A stretch of 64,000 nt of DNA from Rhodocytophaga rosea (GTDB lineage Bacteria > Bacteroidota > Bacteroidia > Cytophagales > 172606-1): contig NZ_CP048222.1 in assembly GCF_010119975.1 (NCBI RefSeq), forward strand, positions 8,656,501 through 8,720,500. The letters run 5' to 3'. This document shows positions 26,914 to 35,421 of the stretch, piece after piece. How positions within the stretch are numbered: position 1 is the stretch's first letter; each line of letters opens with the position of its first letter. Below the pieces are notes generated by a model. That model saw nothing but the letters and a program-made list of their open reading frames with translations. It did not search any database and was not told the origin of the DNA. Made by a program: the position numbers and the translations under genes.

Positions 26914-28506
26914 CTAGGCAGTATATATTTTCAACAGGTCACGTAATTGATCCAGTGTATCGGCTTCGTTCACTTTTTTATCATGTCGCCACCGGAGTAT
27001 TCTTGGGAAACGCACCGCTACCCCAGATTTGTGCCGGCTGGATGCCTGAATGCCTTCGAAGGCTATCTCAAAGACCAGTTCTGGTTTTACAGTACGCACC
27101 GGCCCAAATTTTTCGTAGGTATTTTTCTTCACAAAGGCATCTACCTGGCCAATCTCTTTATCAGTTAAACCGGAATAGGCTTTGGCAAAAGGCACCAGGG
27201 TTTCGCCATCCCATACACCAAAGGTATAATCGGTAAATAAATCTGCCCGGCGGCCATGTCCTTTCTGGGCATAGATCAACACCCCATCAATGGTAAGAGG
27301 TTCAATTTTCCATTTCCACCAATCTCCCCTTTTGCGGCCTACCTGGTAACTGGAAGCCAGCCGTTTTAACATCAGGCCTTCGGCAAAATTCTCCCTCGAT
27401 TGCATACGGATTTTGGTAAGTTCTTCCCAGCTGGTAAAAGGAACAGCATCCGAATAGGTAATAATATCAGAAGCCAGTGAATCTACTACCTGTTCCAGTA
27501 ATTGCCTCCGTACAGATAATGGCTCAGTCCGGATGTCTTTTCCCTGCCATTCAAGTAGATCATAAGCACACACCATAACCGGGGCTTCTTTCAAGGATTT
27601 AGCGGTCAGGTTTTTACGGCCAATCCGGGTTTGCAGGGTACCAAAGTTCATGATCTTTCCTTCGTAAAAAGGCAGAATCTCGCCATCTATTACCGCACCA
27701 TCTGGCATTTGATCTTTCAGGTGATGAAATTCCGGAAATTTATCCGTTACCAAGTCCTCCCCTCTCGACCAGATGAACAACTCTCCCTGCCGCTTAATAA
27801 TTTGCGAACGGATGCCGTCCCACTTCCATTCTGCCTGCCAGTCTGCTGGCTCTCCCAGAAAATCAGGCGTATCTTCAATGGCATACGCCAGAAAGAAGGG
27901 ATAGGGTCGGGAAAGCTGCCCTACTTCCTGTTTATCTGAGATCAGTTCGTCAAAGGTAATTTCAGTAGGCTTCCATTTTCCCATCAGGCGGTGGGCAATC
28001 ACTGAAGTTTCAATGCCAGTTAGTTCAGCTATGGCCTTGGTAGCCAGGTTCTGGGAAACGCCGATCCGGAAACCGCCGGTCATGAGTTTGATAAATACCA
28101 TGCGTTCCATCTGGTTGAGTTCTTCCCAGGCCGCAATGATCAGTTCTTTGCGTTCAAACTCATCTGCTCCATCCAGCGATTGTAAAAAAGCCATCCATTC
28201 CGATAAACTTTTATCGGAGGATTTTTTGGGAGGCGGCAACATTAATGCCATCGCTTCTGCCAGATCGCCTACCACATGATATGATTCTTCAAAAAGCCAG
28301 GGTGGAATTTCACTCACTTCGGTAGCCCAGGTGCGGAGCAAGGTAGTATTGATTTGCCGTTTGGGTCGTTTTCCGGTAAGTAAGGCAATCGCCCATACTT
28401 TATCAGCATCCGAAGCCTGAGCCAGATAGTTTTTCAAAATGGCTACTTTGTCGTTGGTCTTATTGGTCTGGTCGAGTTCGGTAAAAAGCCGGGCAAAATT
28501 TTTCAT
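26914..28506 (-). CDS. ATP-dependent DNA ligase
   Basis: 530 residues. The adenylation motif is EWKWDGIR with nucleophile Lys228, followed by further nucleotidyltransferase motifs (VIDGEILPF, FAEGLMLKRL, WWKWKIEPLTIDGVL). There is a helical DNA-binding N-terminal domain (1-200) and a C-terminal OB domain ending with RFPRILRWRHDKKVNEAD. The size and layout are those of the Bacteroidota 'ligase-associated' repair ligase rather than the NAD-dependent LigA. That ligase usually clusters with an exonuclease, an Lhr-like helicase and a PdeM phosphoesterase; none are beside it here. Confidence 0.93.
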   Translation of the reverse strand: MKNFARLFTELDQTNKTNDKVAILKNYLAQASDADKVWAIALLTGKRPKRQINTTLLRTWATEVSEIPPWLFEESYHVVGDLAEAMALMLPPPKKSSDKSLSEWMAFLQSLDGADEFERKELIIAAWEELNQMERMVFIKLMTGGFRIGVSQNLATKAIAELTGIETSVIAHRLMGKWKPTEITFDELISDKQEVGQLSRPYPFFLAYAIEDTPDFLGEPADWQAEWKWDGIRSQIIKRQGELFIWSRGEDLVTDKFPEFHHLKDQMPDGAVIDGEILPFYEGKIMNFGTLQTRIGRKNLTAKSLKEAPVMVCAYDLLEWQGKDIRTEPLSVRRQLLEQVVDSLASDIITYSDAVPFTSWEELTKIRMQSRENFAEGLMLKRLASSYQVGRKRGDWWKWKIEPLTIDGVLIYAQKGHGRRADLFTDYTFGVWDGETLVPFAKAYSGLTDKEIGQVDAFVKKNTYEKFGPVRTVKPELVFEIAFEGIQASSRHKSGVAVRFPRILRWRHDKKVNEADTLDQLRDLLKIYTA

Positions 28507-28510
28507 GAAT

Positions 28511-28653
28511 GTCTGGAACCTGGATTACTCAAATCAAGGGATTGTTGGGATTACATACCTGTATAGATTAACTTGCTAGAAAGTTTATGGATACTCTTAG
28601 AAAGAATATTACATCCTGTTCATCTCAAAATCCCATACTTCCAGGTTCCAGAC
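28511..28653. repeat. palindromic intergenic element
   Basis: GTCTGGAACCTGGA (28511-28524) and its exact complement TCCAGGTTCCAGAC (28640-28653) bound a 143-bp element; inside, GGGATT and AATCCC are also opposed. It fills the gap between the ligase and DUF1343 genes. A diverged relative lies at 31316-31451. Confidence 0.75.
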
Positions 28654-28655
28654 AA

Positions 28656-29891
28656 TTACGGATACAACAGATATTTGTTCCGCATAGCTTTGTAAGCTTG
28701 CAGTTCCTGTTGCCAGCTTTGTTTGATCTGTGCTTCTGTCATCCCGCTCTCTATGTGCTTGCGTACCTGATCTGTTCCGGTAAGGGTATTAAAGTAAGGC
28801 TTGAAGAATTTTGTTTTGTCCGGCGCTTTCTTATACATATCAATTACCAGTTGAATGGATAAATGATTGAGCGTATCCTGGCGGAAATCCTGTCCGTAAC
28901 ACTTCACATTGGCATGTGGCGGATTTTTAGCATAAGGCAGGTCTTTGGGTGTAAAGGTAAAATTGCCAAAACCAGGATCTGGTGCCCCAATTACCTGGAA
29001 TGGATAATCTGTTCCCCGGCCTACACTTAACATGGTTCCTTCAAATAAACAGGTAGTCGGATATAAGCGGATAGATTGCTGGTTGGGAAGGTTGGGAGAA
29101 GGTTTTACCGGCAGTATATATTCCGTCTGGTGGGTATATTCTTTCACCGGGATTACTTTCAAATTACAGGATTTGCCACCTGCCAGCCATTTTTCTCCAT
29201 TGATCATCTGCGCCAGTTCACCTACGGTTAAGCCGTGTACAATCGGAATGGGATGCATGCCCACAAAAGATTTAAAAGCAGGTTTGAGAATAGGTCCGTC
29301 TATATAATGGCCATTGGGATTAGGGCGGTCAAGCACAATGACTTGCTTAGCATTTTCCGCACAAGCTTCCATTACATAATGCATCGTACTGATATAGGTA
29401 AAAAACCTGGTGCCTACGTCCTGAATATCAAAAATAACCAGGTCAATATCGGCGAGTTGTTCGGCAGTGGGCTTTTTATTTTTGCCATACAGGGAAACCA
29501 GAGGCAAACCTGTATTTGGGTCAATTTCGTTTTTCAGGGTTTCACCATTGGATGCCTCTCCCCGGAAGCCATGTTCGGGAGCAAATATTTTCCGGATATT
29601 GATTTTATGACTCAGCAAGGTATCTACCAGGTGCGTATTTCCCACCAGTGACGTATGATTTACGACCATTGCCACTTGTTTCCCTGCTAGTTCCGGCAAA
29701 TAGGCATTGAGTTGCTGGGCACCGGTCAGTAATTGGGCAGCCTCCTTCTTTGGTGGTTCCGGCTCTGGCTGGCTGGATGTTGGCGCAGCAGGTATTTGTT
29801 TTTCAGGGAGCGAAGCTATTGGGGAACTTGCCGGTTTCTGGGCACAACTCCAGCTAAGCACAATAGCTATGGTAAAAGGTAAGAGCTTCAT
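28656..29891 (-). CDS. DUF1343 family, exo-beta-N-acetylmuramidase NamZ-like lipoprotein
   Basis: 411 residues with a lipoprotein signal (SWSC, Cys16) and a Pro/Glu-rich linker. The conserved part begins at about 60: GKQVAMVVNHTSLVG, IFAPEHGFRGEASNGE, DIDLVIFDIQDVGTRFFTYISTM, VIVLDRPNPNGHYIDGP, 'SVGRGTDYPFQVIGAPD'. These are hallmarks of DUF1343, now known as NamZ, which releases N-acetylmuramic acid from the non-reducing ends of peptidoglycan fragments. Bacteroidota such as Tannerella use it in cell-wall sugar recovery. Catalysis in the periplasm is inferred. No other MurNAc-recycling gene is adjacent. Confidence 0.9.
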   Translation of the reverse strand: MKLLPFTIAIVLSWSCAQKPASSPIASLPEKQIPAAPTSSQPEPEPPKKEAAQLLTGAQQLNAYLPELAGKQVAMVVNHTSLVGNTHLVDTLLSHKINIRKIFAPEHGFRGEASNGETLKNEIDPNTGLPLVSLYGKNKKPTAEQLADIDLVIFDIQDVGTRFFTYISTMHYVMEACAENAKQVIVLDRPNPNGHYIDGPILKPAFKSFVGMHPIPIVHGLTVGELAQMINGEKWLAGGKSCNLKVIPVKEYTHQTEYILPVKPSPNLPNQQSIRLYPTTCLFEGTMLSVGRGTDYPFQVIGAPDPGFGNFTFTPKDLPYAKNPPHANVKCYGQDFRQDTLNHLSIQLVIDMYKKAPDKTKFFKPYFNTLTGTDQVRKHIESGMTEAQIKQSWQQELQAYKAMRNKYLLYP

Positions 29892-30084
29892 AATAAAAAT
29901 GAAAGATGGAACGCAAATAAGGTAAAGTTCAAATATTCTTTAACACGCATATGCAAAAAATCATGCCGCATACAAACAAACTAAGATTTAATAAAATTAG
30001 TATATGAAATCCGGCTATTCCAGCCAAACTTGCCGTTTAACAAATTAATTAGTTACTTGCCACATTCGCAAACTATAGGTTTCA

Positions 30085-31311
30085 TTGAATATAGCCTTAT
30101 TTATTGCCCGCCGCATTCAACATACACAGGGTAAATCTTTTTCTTCTACCGTCGCCCGGATCGGAGTAGCCAGTATTGCCATTGGAATAGCGGTAATGAT
30201 TGTTTCTTTTGCGATTCTGGGTGGATTTAAAGAGACTATTCAGCGAAAGATATTCAGCTTTGGTGCCCATTTACAGGTTAACCAGTTTTCAGTGAACCGC
30301 TCGTTTGAAGAATTGCCCGTATCTACCAATACCGATCTTTACCAGCATTATCAGAAAATTCCCGAAATCAGCAGTATTCAGGTATATAGCCACAAAGCCG
30401 GACTGCTCAAAACGGAAGAAGATCTGCTGGGGGTTTTTCTGAAAGGAATCGGAAAAGATTTTAACCTGCAGGCATTCAATCAGAATATGGTAGATGGAAA
30501 GTTTATTTCCTTCAGCGATACAGCCTATTCTAAAGAAATTGTGATCAGCCGGAAAATTGCTGCCCAGTTGCGGCTGAAAGTAAAAGATGAAGTACTCTTG
30601 TATTTTGTCCAGAATGCCCAGAGCAGACCACGGGTAAGAAAATTAACTGTGAGTGGCATTTATGAAACCGGGATGGAGGAATTTGACGAAAGTGTAGTAC
30701 TGGGGGATATCCGGCTGATTCAGCGGCTCAATGACTGGAGTGATACCCTGGTAGGTGGATATGAGATATACCTGAAAGATTTTGCCCAGCTGGAACCAGC
30801 CGCTGATAAAGTATATGACCTGATGGATTTTGATATGCAGGTAGAAACGATCAAAGACAAATACATTCAGGTATTCGACTGGCTTTCGCTGCTCAACCGG
30901 AATGTGGCCATTTTTCTGAGCCTGATTTTGTTTGTTGCCTGCTTTAATATGGTGGCTATTCTGATTATTCTGATTATGGAACGTACGCAGATGATCGGCA
31001 TTTTAAAATCGGTAGGTGCTACCCAAAGCCAGGTAAGACGGATATTTTTACTGGGAGGCGTTCAGCTCATTACCAGAGGATTATTGTGGGGAAATGTTCT
31101 GGGAATTGGCTTTTGTGCGCTACAATACTATTTTAAGTTGATTCCTCTGGATGTGGAAGCTTATTATATGAACACCGTACCCATCGCCTGGGACTGGCCT
31201 ATCTTTATACTGGTAAATCTGGCGGTGCTGTTATTGGTTACGCTGGTGCTCATTATTCCCACCATTATCATTGGGAGAATTCAACCGGTACAAGCCTTGC
31301 GGTTTGATTAG
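30085..31311 (+). CDS. LolC/LolE-like ABC transporter permease (FtsX family)
   Basis: 408 residues. An in-frame TAG at 30076 leaves TTG 30085 as the first usable start; the next ATG would remove the first membrane helix. The N-terminal cytoplasmic/transmembrane part (NIALFIARRIQHT, then helix VARIGVASIAIGIAVMIVSFAIL) precedes a ~220-residue periplasmic domain and three more helices. FtsX motif: MIGILKSVGATQSQVRRIFLLGG. Homologues release lipoproteins from the inner membrane for transport to the outer membrane. The ATPase partner (LolD) is not nearby. Confidence 0.87.
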   Translation: MNIALFIARRIQHTQGKSFSSTVARIGVASIAIGIAVMIVSFAILGGFKETIQRKIFSFGAHLQVNQFSVNRSFEELPVSTNTDLYQHYQKIPEISSIQVYSHKAGLLKTEEDLLGVFLKGIGKDFNLQAFNQNMVDGKFISFSDTAYSKEIVISRKIAAQLRLKVKDEVLLYFVQNAQSRPRVRKLTVSGIYETGMEEFDESVVLGDIRLIQRLNDWSDTLVGGYEIYLKDFAQLEPAADKVYDLMDFDMQVETIKDKYIQVFDWLSLLNRNVAIFLSLILFVACFNMVAILIILIMERTQMIGILKSVGATQSQVRRIFLLGGVQLITRGLLWGNVLGIGFCALQYYFKLIPLDVEAYYMNTVPIAWDWPIFILVNLAVLLLVTLVLIIPTIIIGRIQPVQALRFD

Positions 31312-31315
31312 TATT

Positions 31316-31451
31316 GTCAGAGATTAGGATTTGTAAGATTACAAGATGAAAGGATTAATTAAATTACAGACAATAATTCCTTAAATATATAATCCTGGTT
31401 ACAGACAACTAATCCTTCAATCCATTAATCCAATAAATCCTAATGCCAGAC
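31316..31451. repeat. diverged copy of the palindromic intergenic element
   Basis: Begins GTCAGAGATTAGGATTT and ends AAATCCTAATGCCAGAC; the arms ATTAGGATTT (31323-31332) and AAATCCTAAT (31435-31444) are exact complements. Inside are many GGATT/AATCC units at 7-8-base spacing. It resembles 28511-28653 in ends (GTC.G / C.GAC) and core word. Confidence 0.6.
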
Positions 31452-31455
31452 TAAT

Positions 31456-32229
31456 TTACCCCACTGATTTTTCAAGTTTGGATACTTCCAGGAAATCATG
31501 AGAGGCATAACTTCTGAAAAAACTATTGATCTTCATTTGTAATACGCCAAAAACAGCTTCCTTGAAGATACCTCTAGTCATTTTGGATTGCCCTTTGGTG
31601 CGGTCAGTGAAAATGATCGGCACTTCTTTGATTTTAAAGCCATATTTCCAGGCGGAAAACTTCATTTCGATCTGAAAGGCATATCCTACAAACCGGACTT
31701 TATCCATATTGATGGTTTCCAGCACTTTGCGGCGGTAGCATTTAAAACCTGCTGTTGTATCCCGGATGGGCATTCCGGTAATAAACCGTACATAGTGACT
31801 GGCAAAATACGACATCAGCACCCGGCTCATAGGCCAGTTTACTACATTTACCCCGGTTACATACCTGGAGCCAATGGCTACATCATTTCCTTGTTTGGCA
31901 CAAGCCTGGTAGAGTTTGACGAGGTCTTTTGGATTGTGAGAAAAATCGGCATCCATTTCGAACACATACTTGTAGCCTTCCTGTAATGCATATTTGAAAC
32001 CGTGAATGTAAGCCGTGCCTAAACCCTGTTTACCCGTTCTTTCCAGCAGGTGAAGCCTACCCGTAAATTCCTGCTGTAGATTTCTGACTTTTTCGGCTGT
32101 GCCATCCGGAGAGCCATCATCTATAATCAGCACGTCAAAAGGGACAGGCAATGAGAAAATTTTGCGGATAATGTCCTCCACATTCTCAATTTCGTTGTAG
32201 GTGGGAATAACGACGATACATTCTTTCAC
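31456..32229 (-). CDS. polyprenol monophosphomannose synthase-like glycosyltransferase (GT2, DPM1 type)
   Basis: 257 residues with a GT-A fold: VVIPTYNEIENVEDII, VLIIDDGSPDGTAE, KQGLGTAYIHGFKYA, the metal/donor motif EMDADFSHNP and RDTTAGFKCYRR, with IFTDRTKGQSKMTRGIFKEA near the end. These match the dolichol/polyprenyl-phosphate mannose synthase branch of family GT2. It probably makes polyprenyl-phosphate hexose at the inner face of the membrane for protein or envelope glycosylation. It lacks the C-terminal membrane helices of the longer forms. Confidence 0.9.
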   Translation of the reverse strand: MKECIVVIPTYNEIENVEDIIRKIFSLPVPFDVLIIDDGSPDGTAEKVRNLQQEFTGRLHLLERTGKQGLGTAYIHGFKYALQEGYKYVFEMDADFSHNPKDLVKLYQACAKQGNDVAIGSRYVTGVNVVNWPMSRVLMSYFASHYVRFITGMPIRDTTAGFKCYRRKVLETINMDKVRFVGYAFQIEMKFSAWKYGFKIKEVPIIFTDRTKGQSKMTRGIFKEAVFGVLQMKINSFFRSYASHDFLEVSKLEKSVG

Positions 32230-32469
32230 GGGATAATATAGCGTTTAGGTTGGCACAACGTAAATTAACACAAAATTAAAATATTTTGATATATTGTATT
32301 ATTTTTTTAACATTCTTTTAACATATTTCATTCAACTCACCCTATTAAAATTTGTTTCGTTTACAATAAAATTAAATGACTTATGCGTACCAGGCACAAA
32401 AATACTGCACAATCGCTTAGGGAACATATTTCAAGTCTTTTGTTGTTCAGAAAAAAACCATTATTAATT

Positions 32470-32829
32470 ATGAAAAAAACCGTGATTCTGGGTGCTACTG
32501 ATAATCCTTACCGTTTTGCCTATAAAGCCGCTCACAGCCTGCTGCGTCATGGACATCCAATCGCCCTGGTTGGTATTAAAAAAGGCAGCGTCGCCGGGCA
32601 GCCTATTTTGAACGGCAGGCCGGAATTAGGAGAAGTGGATACTGTTACCTTATATGTAGGACCGCAAAACCAGGTAGAATGGTACGATTACATTATCAAC
32701 CTGAAACCCAAACGGATCATTTTTAACCCTGGCACCGAAAACGAAGAATTAGAGCAACGGGCTAGGCAGAACGGCATCCAGACGATTGAGGGCTGTACGC
32801 TGGTAATGCTCAATGCTGGTATGTATTAG
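32470..32829 (+). CDS. CoA-binding (Rossmann) domain protein
   Basis: 119 residues from the ATG at 32470 (MKKTVILGATDNPYRFAYKA). A CoA_binding_2 domain: GATDNPYRFAYKAAHSLL, HGHPIALVGIKKGSVAG, VTLYVGPQNQ, KPKRIIFNPGTENEEL, and a final VMLNAG. It is probably a cytosolic CoA- or acyl-CoA-sensing protein like YccU; its role is unknown. The frame upstream (from 32383) is ignored because it carries no conserved sequence. Confidence 0.85.
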   Translation: MKKTVILGATDNPYRFAYKAAHSLLRHGHPIALVGIKKGSVAGQPILNGRPELGEVDTVTLYVGPQNQVEWYDYIINLKPKRIIFNPGTENEELEQRARQNGIQTIEGCTLVMLNAGMY

Positions 32830-32879
32830 TCATTGAACAGTTATCATTGGTCAGTAGTAAGATTCTCTTTATTTTATTT

Positions 32880-33725
32880 GTGTATAATCAGAAAACTCTG
32901 TTCTTGGTTTTATTATCTCTGATTTGTTTTGCCTGCAAACGAGAGAAAGAACAACTCATTGGGCACTGGCATATAGAAGATGGTTCAGGCAGTTACCAGG
33001 CTTTTGATATTACCGATAGTTTGACTATAGAAAGGTTTGAGTTTGAGCAGTCCAGTTATTTTCCAGCACGATTTTATGACGGAAAGTTGTATTATCAAGG
33101 CTATGATGATGCGCCTCCAGGAGATAAATCATGTCCTATTCTGTTAAAAGGAGACTCACTAATTAATACTTTTTGTACTGTTAATGGATTTACTGCAATA
33201 AGGCTGCCTGATTGTAATCTAAAGAAAGATTACTTAAGTGAAATGTATTTAAAAATCAGTTTACCAATCTCAAGAGAATGTAGTGTGTTAGATAGTAATC
33301 ATTATGTTTCATTTATTTCAATGGGTAAGCCTCAACGATATTTATATACTGGTCCCGGTGCTCATAAAAAAGATACCATACTTACTCAGGTACATGATGT
33401 TCTTCTTCCTCTTTCCGCCATCCCAGAATTTTTGCATAGGGAATCATTAGCGGAGAATGGAGAGCACCTAGATATAAATGTATGCCTGAATCTCGATAAA
33501 GACATTCCTCTATCTGCCATACAAAGCGTTGTTGAGGAAGTTGTAAAATATAAATCTGTAAAAAAGTTGTATTTCGCCTGCCAGGACCATTCACCCGATC
33601 TTATTCCGTACACTGGCATTGAGGTAAATGTAGAGAAACTTCTGGAAGCATTACAAAGCAAGCAATATAGTCAACTGGGCATCCAGCAAATCCTAACCAC
33701 CCATCTGCACACCATTACAGATTAA
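32880..33725 (+). CDS. hypothetical lipoprotein
   Basis: About 281 residues from GTG 32880 (VYNQKTLFLVLLSLICFAC gives a normal lipoprotein signal); TTG at 32847 is the alternative, and no ATG is available. After the Cys the sequence KREKEQLIGHWHIEDGSG suggests a small lipocalin-like or META-like start ('xLxGxW'). The C-terminal third (HLDINVCLNLDKDIPLSAI, VVKYKSVKKLYFACQ) resembles the periplasmic ExbD/TolR fold in pattern. Neither assignment is secure. It follows the CoA-binding gene closely (50 bases) on the same strand. Confidence 0.6.
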   Translation: MYNQKTLFLVLLSLICFACKREKEQLIGHWHIEDGSGSYQAFDITDSLTIERFEFEQSSYFPARFYDGKLYYQGYDDAPPGDKSCPILLKGDSLINTFCTVNGFTAIRLPDCNLKKDYLSEMYLKISLPISRECSVLDSNHYVSFISMGKPQRYLYTGPGAHKKDTILTQVHDVLLPLSAIPEFLHRESLAENGEHLDINVCLNLDKDIPLSAIQSVVEEVVKYKSVKKLYFACQDHSPDLIPYTGIEVNVEKLLEALQSKQYSQLGIQQILTTHLHTITD

Positions 33726-33887
33726 AATTCTCCCACACAACTTTAATCTCATAAGCGAACCAAACTTAATTCAAAAACGTACATTTTTATACTAATGCTT
33801 TTATAGCTTCTTCTTGCACCTTATTTGATTACCTATGTTAGTAGAGTTGCTTGCTTTCGCTGAGGTATTCCCCCAGATGGCGGTCCT

Positions 33888-34535
33888 GTGTATGCAGAAA
33901 CAGATTTAACACGTTTTGTGGCAGAGCCCTGGAATGCCTATTCTTCCCTCACTTTTTTAATTCCTGTTATTTACTGGTTTTTGAAGCTCCGCAAGCATTA
34001 CCGGGAGTACCCTTTTTTGATTATGTGTATGCCACTACTTGCACTGGGAGGTATTGGAAGCACATTATACCATGCCTTCCGCAATTCGGTATTTTTTCTC
34101 CGGATGGATGTATTGCCTATTGCGATACTTACCCTGCTGGTGAGCCTGTATTTCTGGTGGAAATCGGTAGGAAGGTGGGAGTATGTAGCTTTAATTGCTA
34201 TCGCTTTTATTGGTACGCGAATATTTATTTACCGGGAGGTAGTGTTAGCCCAGCAACAGGCCATTAATCTTTCGTATTTTATTACCGGTATTATGATTTT
34301 TTTGCCAGCTTTTTTGTTGCTGCTCAGAACCAGCTATACCGGTACAAAAGTCATTATACTGGCCACCGTCTTTTTTATATTTTCGCTGGTCTTCCGGCAA
34401 ATCGACTCCCAGTTTTTTGCCCTGCCCATGGGTACCCACTGGCTCTGGCATACCTGCTGTGCCATTGGTGCCTTTTTTCTGGCACAATACCTCTACATCA
34501 TTGCTAATGTAGCGAGGCAGAAAGTAAATGCCTGA
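33888..34535 (+). CDS. alkaline-ceramidase-family membrane protein (start uncertain)
   Basis: 215 residues from GTG 33888, seven hydrophobic helices. Family motifs: the N-terminal metal-site Glu in YAETD, then VAEPWNAYSS, STLYHAF, an Asp in FFLRMD, and MGTHWLWHTCCAIGAF near the end, with the His residues of the Zn site. It belongs to the CREST/ceramidase superfamily of membrane hydrolases. The GTG start truncates the usual N-terminus: the frame upstream encodes IPPDGGP, which also looks conserved, but has no ATG before a TGA at 33861. Either a non-standard start (ATT 33867) is used, or a base is missing in the C5 run at 33870-33874, which would join it to ATG 33835. Confidence 0.75.
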   Translation: MYAETDLTRFVAEPWNAYSSLTFLIPVIYWFLKLRKHYREYPFLIMCMPLLALGGIGSTLYHAFRNSVFFLRMDVLPIAILTLLVSLYFWWKSVGRWEYVALIAIAFIGTRIFIYREVVLAQQQAINLSYFITGIMIFLPAFLLLLRTSYTGTKVIILATVFFIFSLVFRQIDSQFFALPMGTHWLWHTCCAIGAFFLAQYLYIIANVARQKVNA

Positions 34536-34677
34536 ATTCTTCCATGGTCAGTAGGTATTTGTGATTGATTTATTTTGGTAATAATTAATTAGTTTTTATT
34601 CATTCTACTAATAATCTGCAAATGACCCATAACTACTGACCAAAACTTTACGAAACTGTATCGAGTTTAAGCATGAT

Positions 34678-35319
34678 ATGACGCTTCTGTATGAAATATT
34701 AGCCATCCTTCCCGATAACGAAAGCCTGATTCAATGGGGTGGACTGGCATTGATTGCCGCTCTTGTATTTATTGAAACCGGCTTGCTGATTGGTTTGATA
34801 GTTCCTGGCGGAGAAACACTATTATTTACTGCCGGTTTACTTTGTGGCACACAGACCCTCAATACTTCATTGTTTGTACTAATTATTTGCTTGATTGGCG
34901 CTGCTTTGGCCGGAGATAGTACCGGGTATTTCATTGGCCGGAAGCTGGGTAAGCGCCTGCATCACAGAAAAGATTCTTTGATCTTTAAAAAGCGCTATTT
35001 ATTGCAGGCGGAAGATTTTTATAAAAAGAATGGCAAATCAGCCTTGATCCTGGGAAAATTCATCCCCATTATCCGCACGTTTAACCCATTAGTTTCTGGA
35101 ACGTCCCGAATGGAATATCATATCTTTATTATGTATGCGCTGATCGCGTGTATTCTTTATATTGGTTCGCTGGTGACAGCCGGCTATTTTCTGGGTCAGC
35201 AGTTCCCCCAGATCAAAGATTATATCGGGTACATTTTGCCAGTCCTGGTTATTCTGTTGCTTATTCCAGTAATTGTTAAGTTTGTGAAAGAAAGGAAAAA
35301 GGCAAGCCAGCATGAATAG
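34678..35319 (+). CDS. DedA family membrane protein (VTT domain)
   Basis: 213 residues with about five membrane segments. Typical DedA sequence: FIETGLLIGLIVPGGETLLF near the N-terminus, ALAGDSTGYFIGRKLG, KSALILGKFIPIIRTFNPLVSGTSRM (the functional Arg in FIPIIRTF and the G-x-x-R/M motif), then two further helices and a basic tail (KERKKASQHE). DedA proteins act in lipid carrier or phospholipid translocation and in membrane-potential homeostasis. It is monocistronic as far as can be seen. Confidence 0.92.
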   Translation: MTLLYEILAILPDNESLIQWGGLALIAALVFIETGLLIGLIVPGGETLLFTAGLLCGTQTLNTSLFVLIICLIGAALAGDSTGYFIGRKLGKRLHHRKDSLIFKKRYLLQAEDFYKKNGKSALILGKFIPIIRTFNPLVSGTSRMEYHIFIMYALIACILYIGSLVTAGYFLGQQFPQIKDYIGYILPVLVILLLIPVIVKFVKERKKASQHE

Positions 35320-35421
35320 CTATTTCTTCAAACGAAATAAAATCTTGCAACAACCCTCATAATAAGATAAAGGGTAAATAGTCTAGTGTAGAGTTTTATG
35401 CTATGCCCTCTTATTCATTTT

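Noticed and set aside
33851-34267. 138-codon plus-strand ORF overlapping the ceramidase gene
   Set aside because: Same strand but different frame; the ceramidase frame has the membrane helices and conserved motifs.
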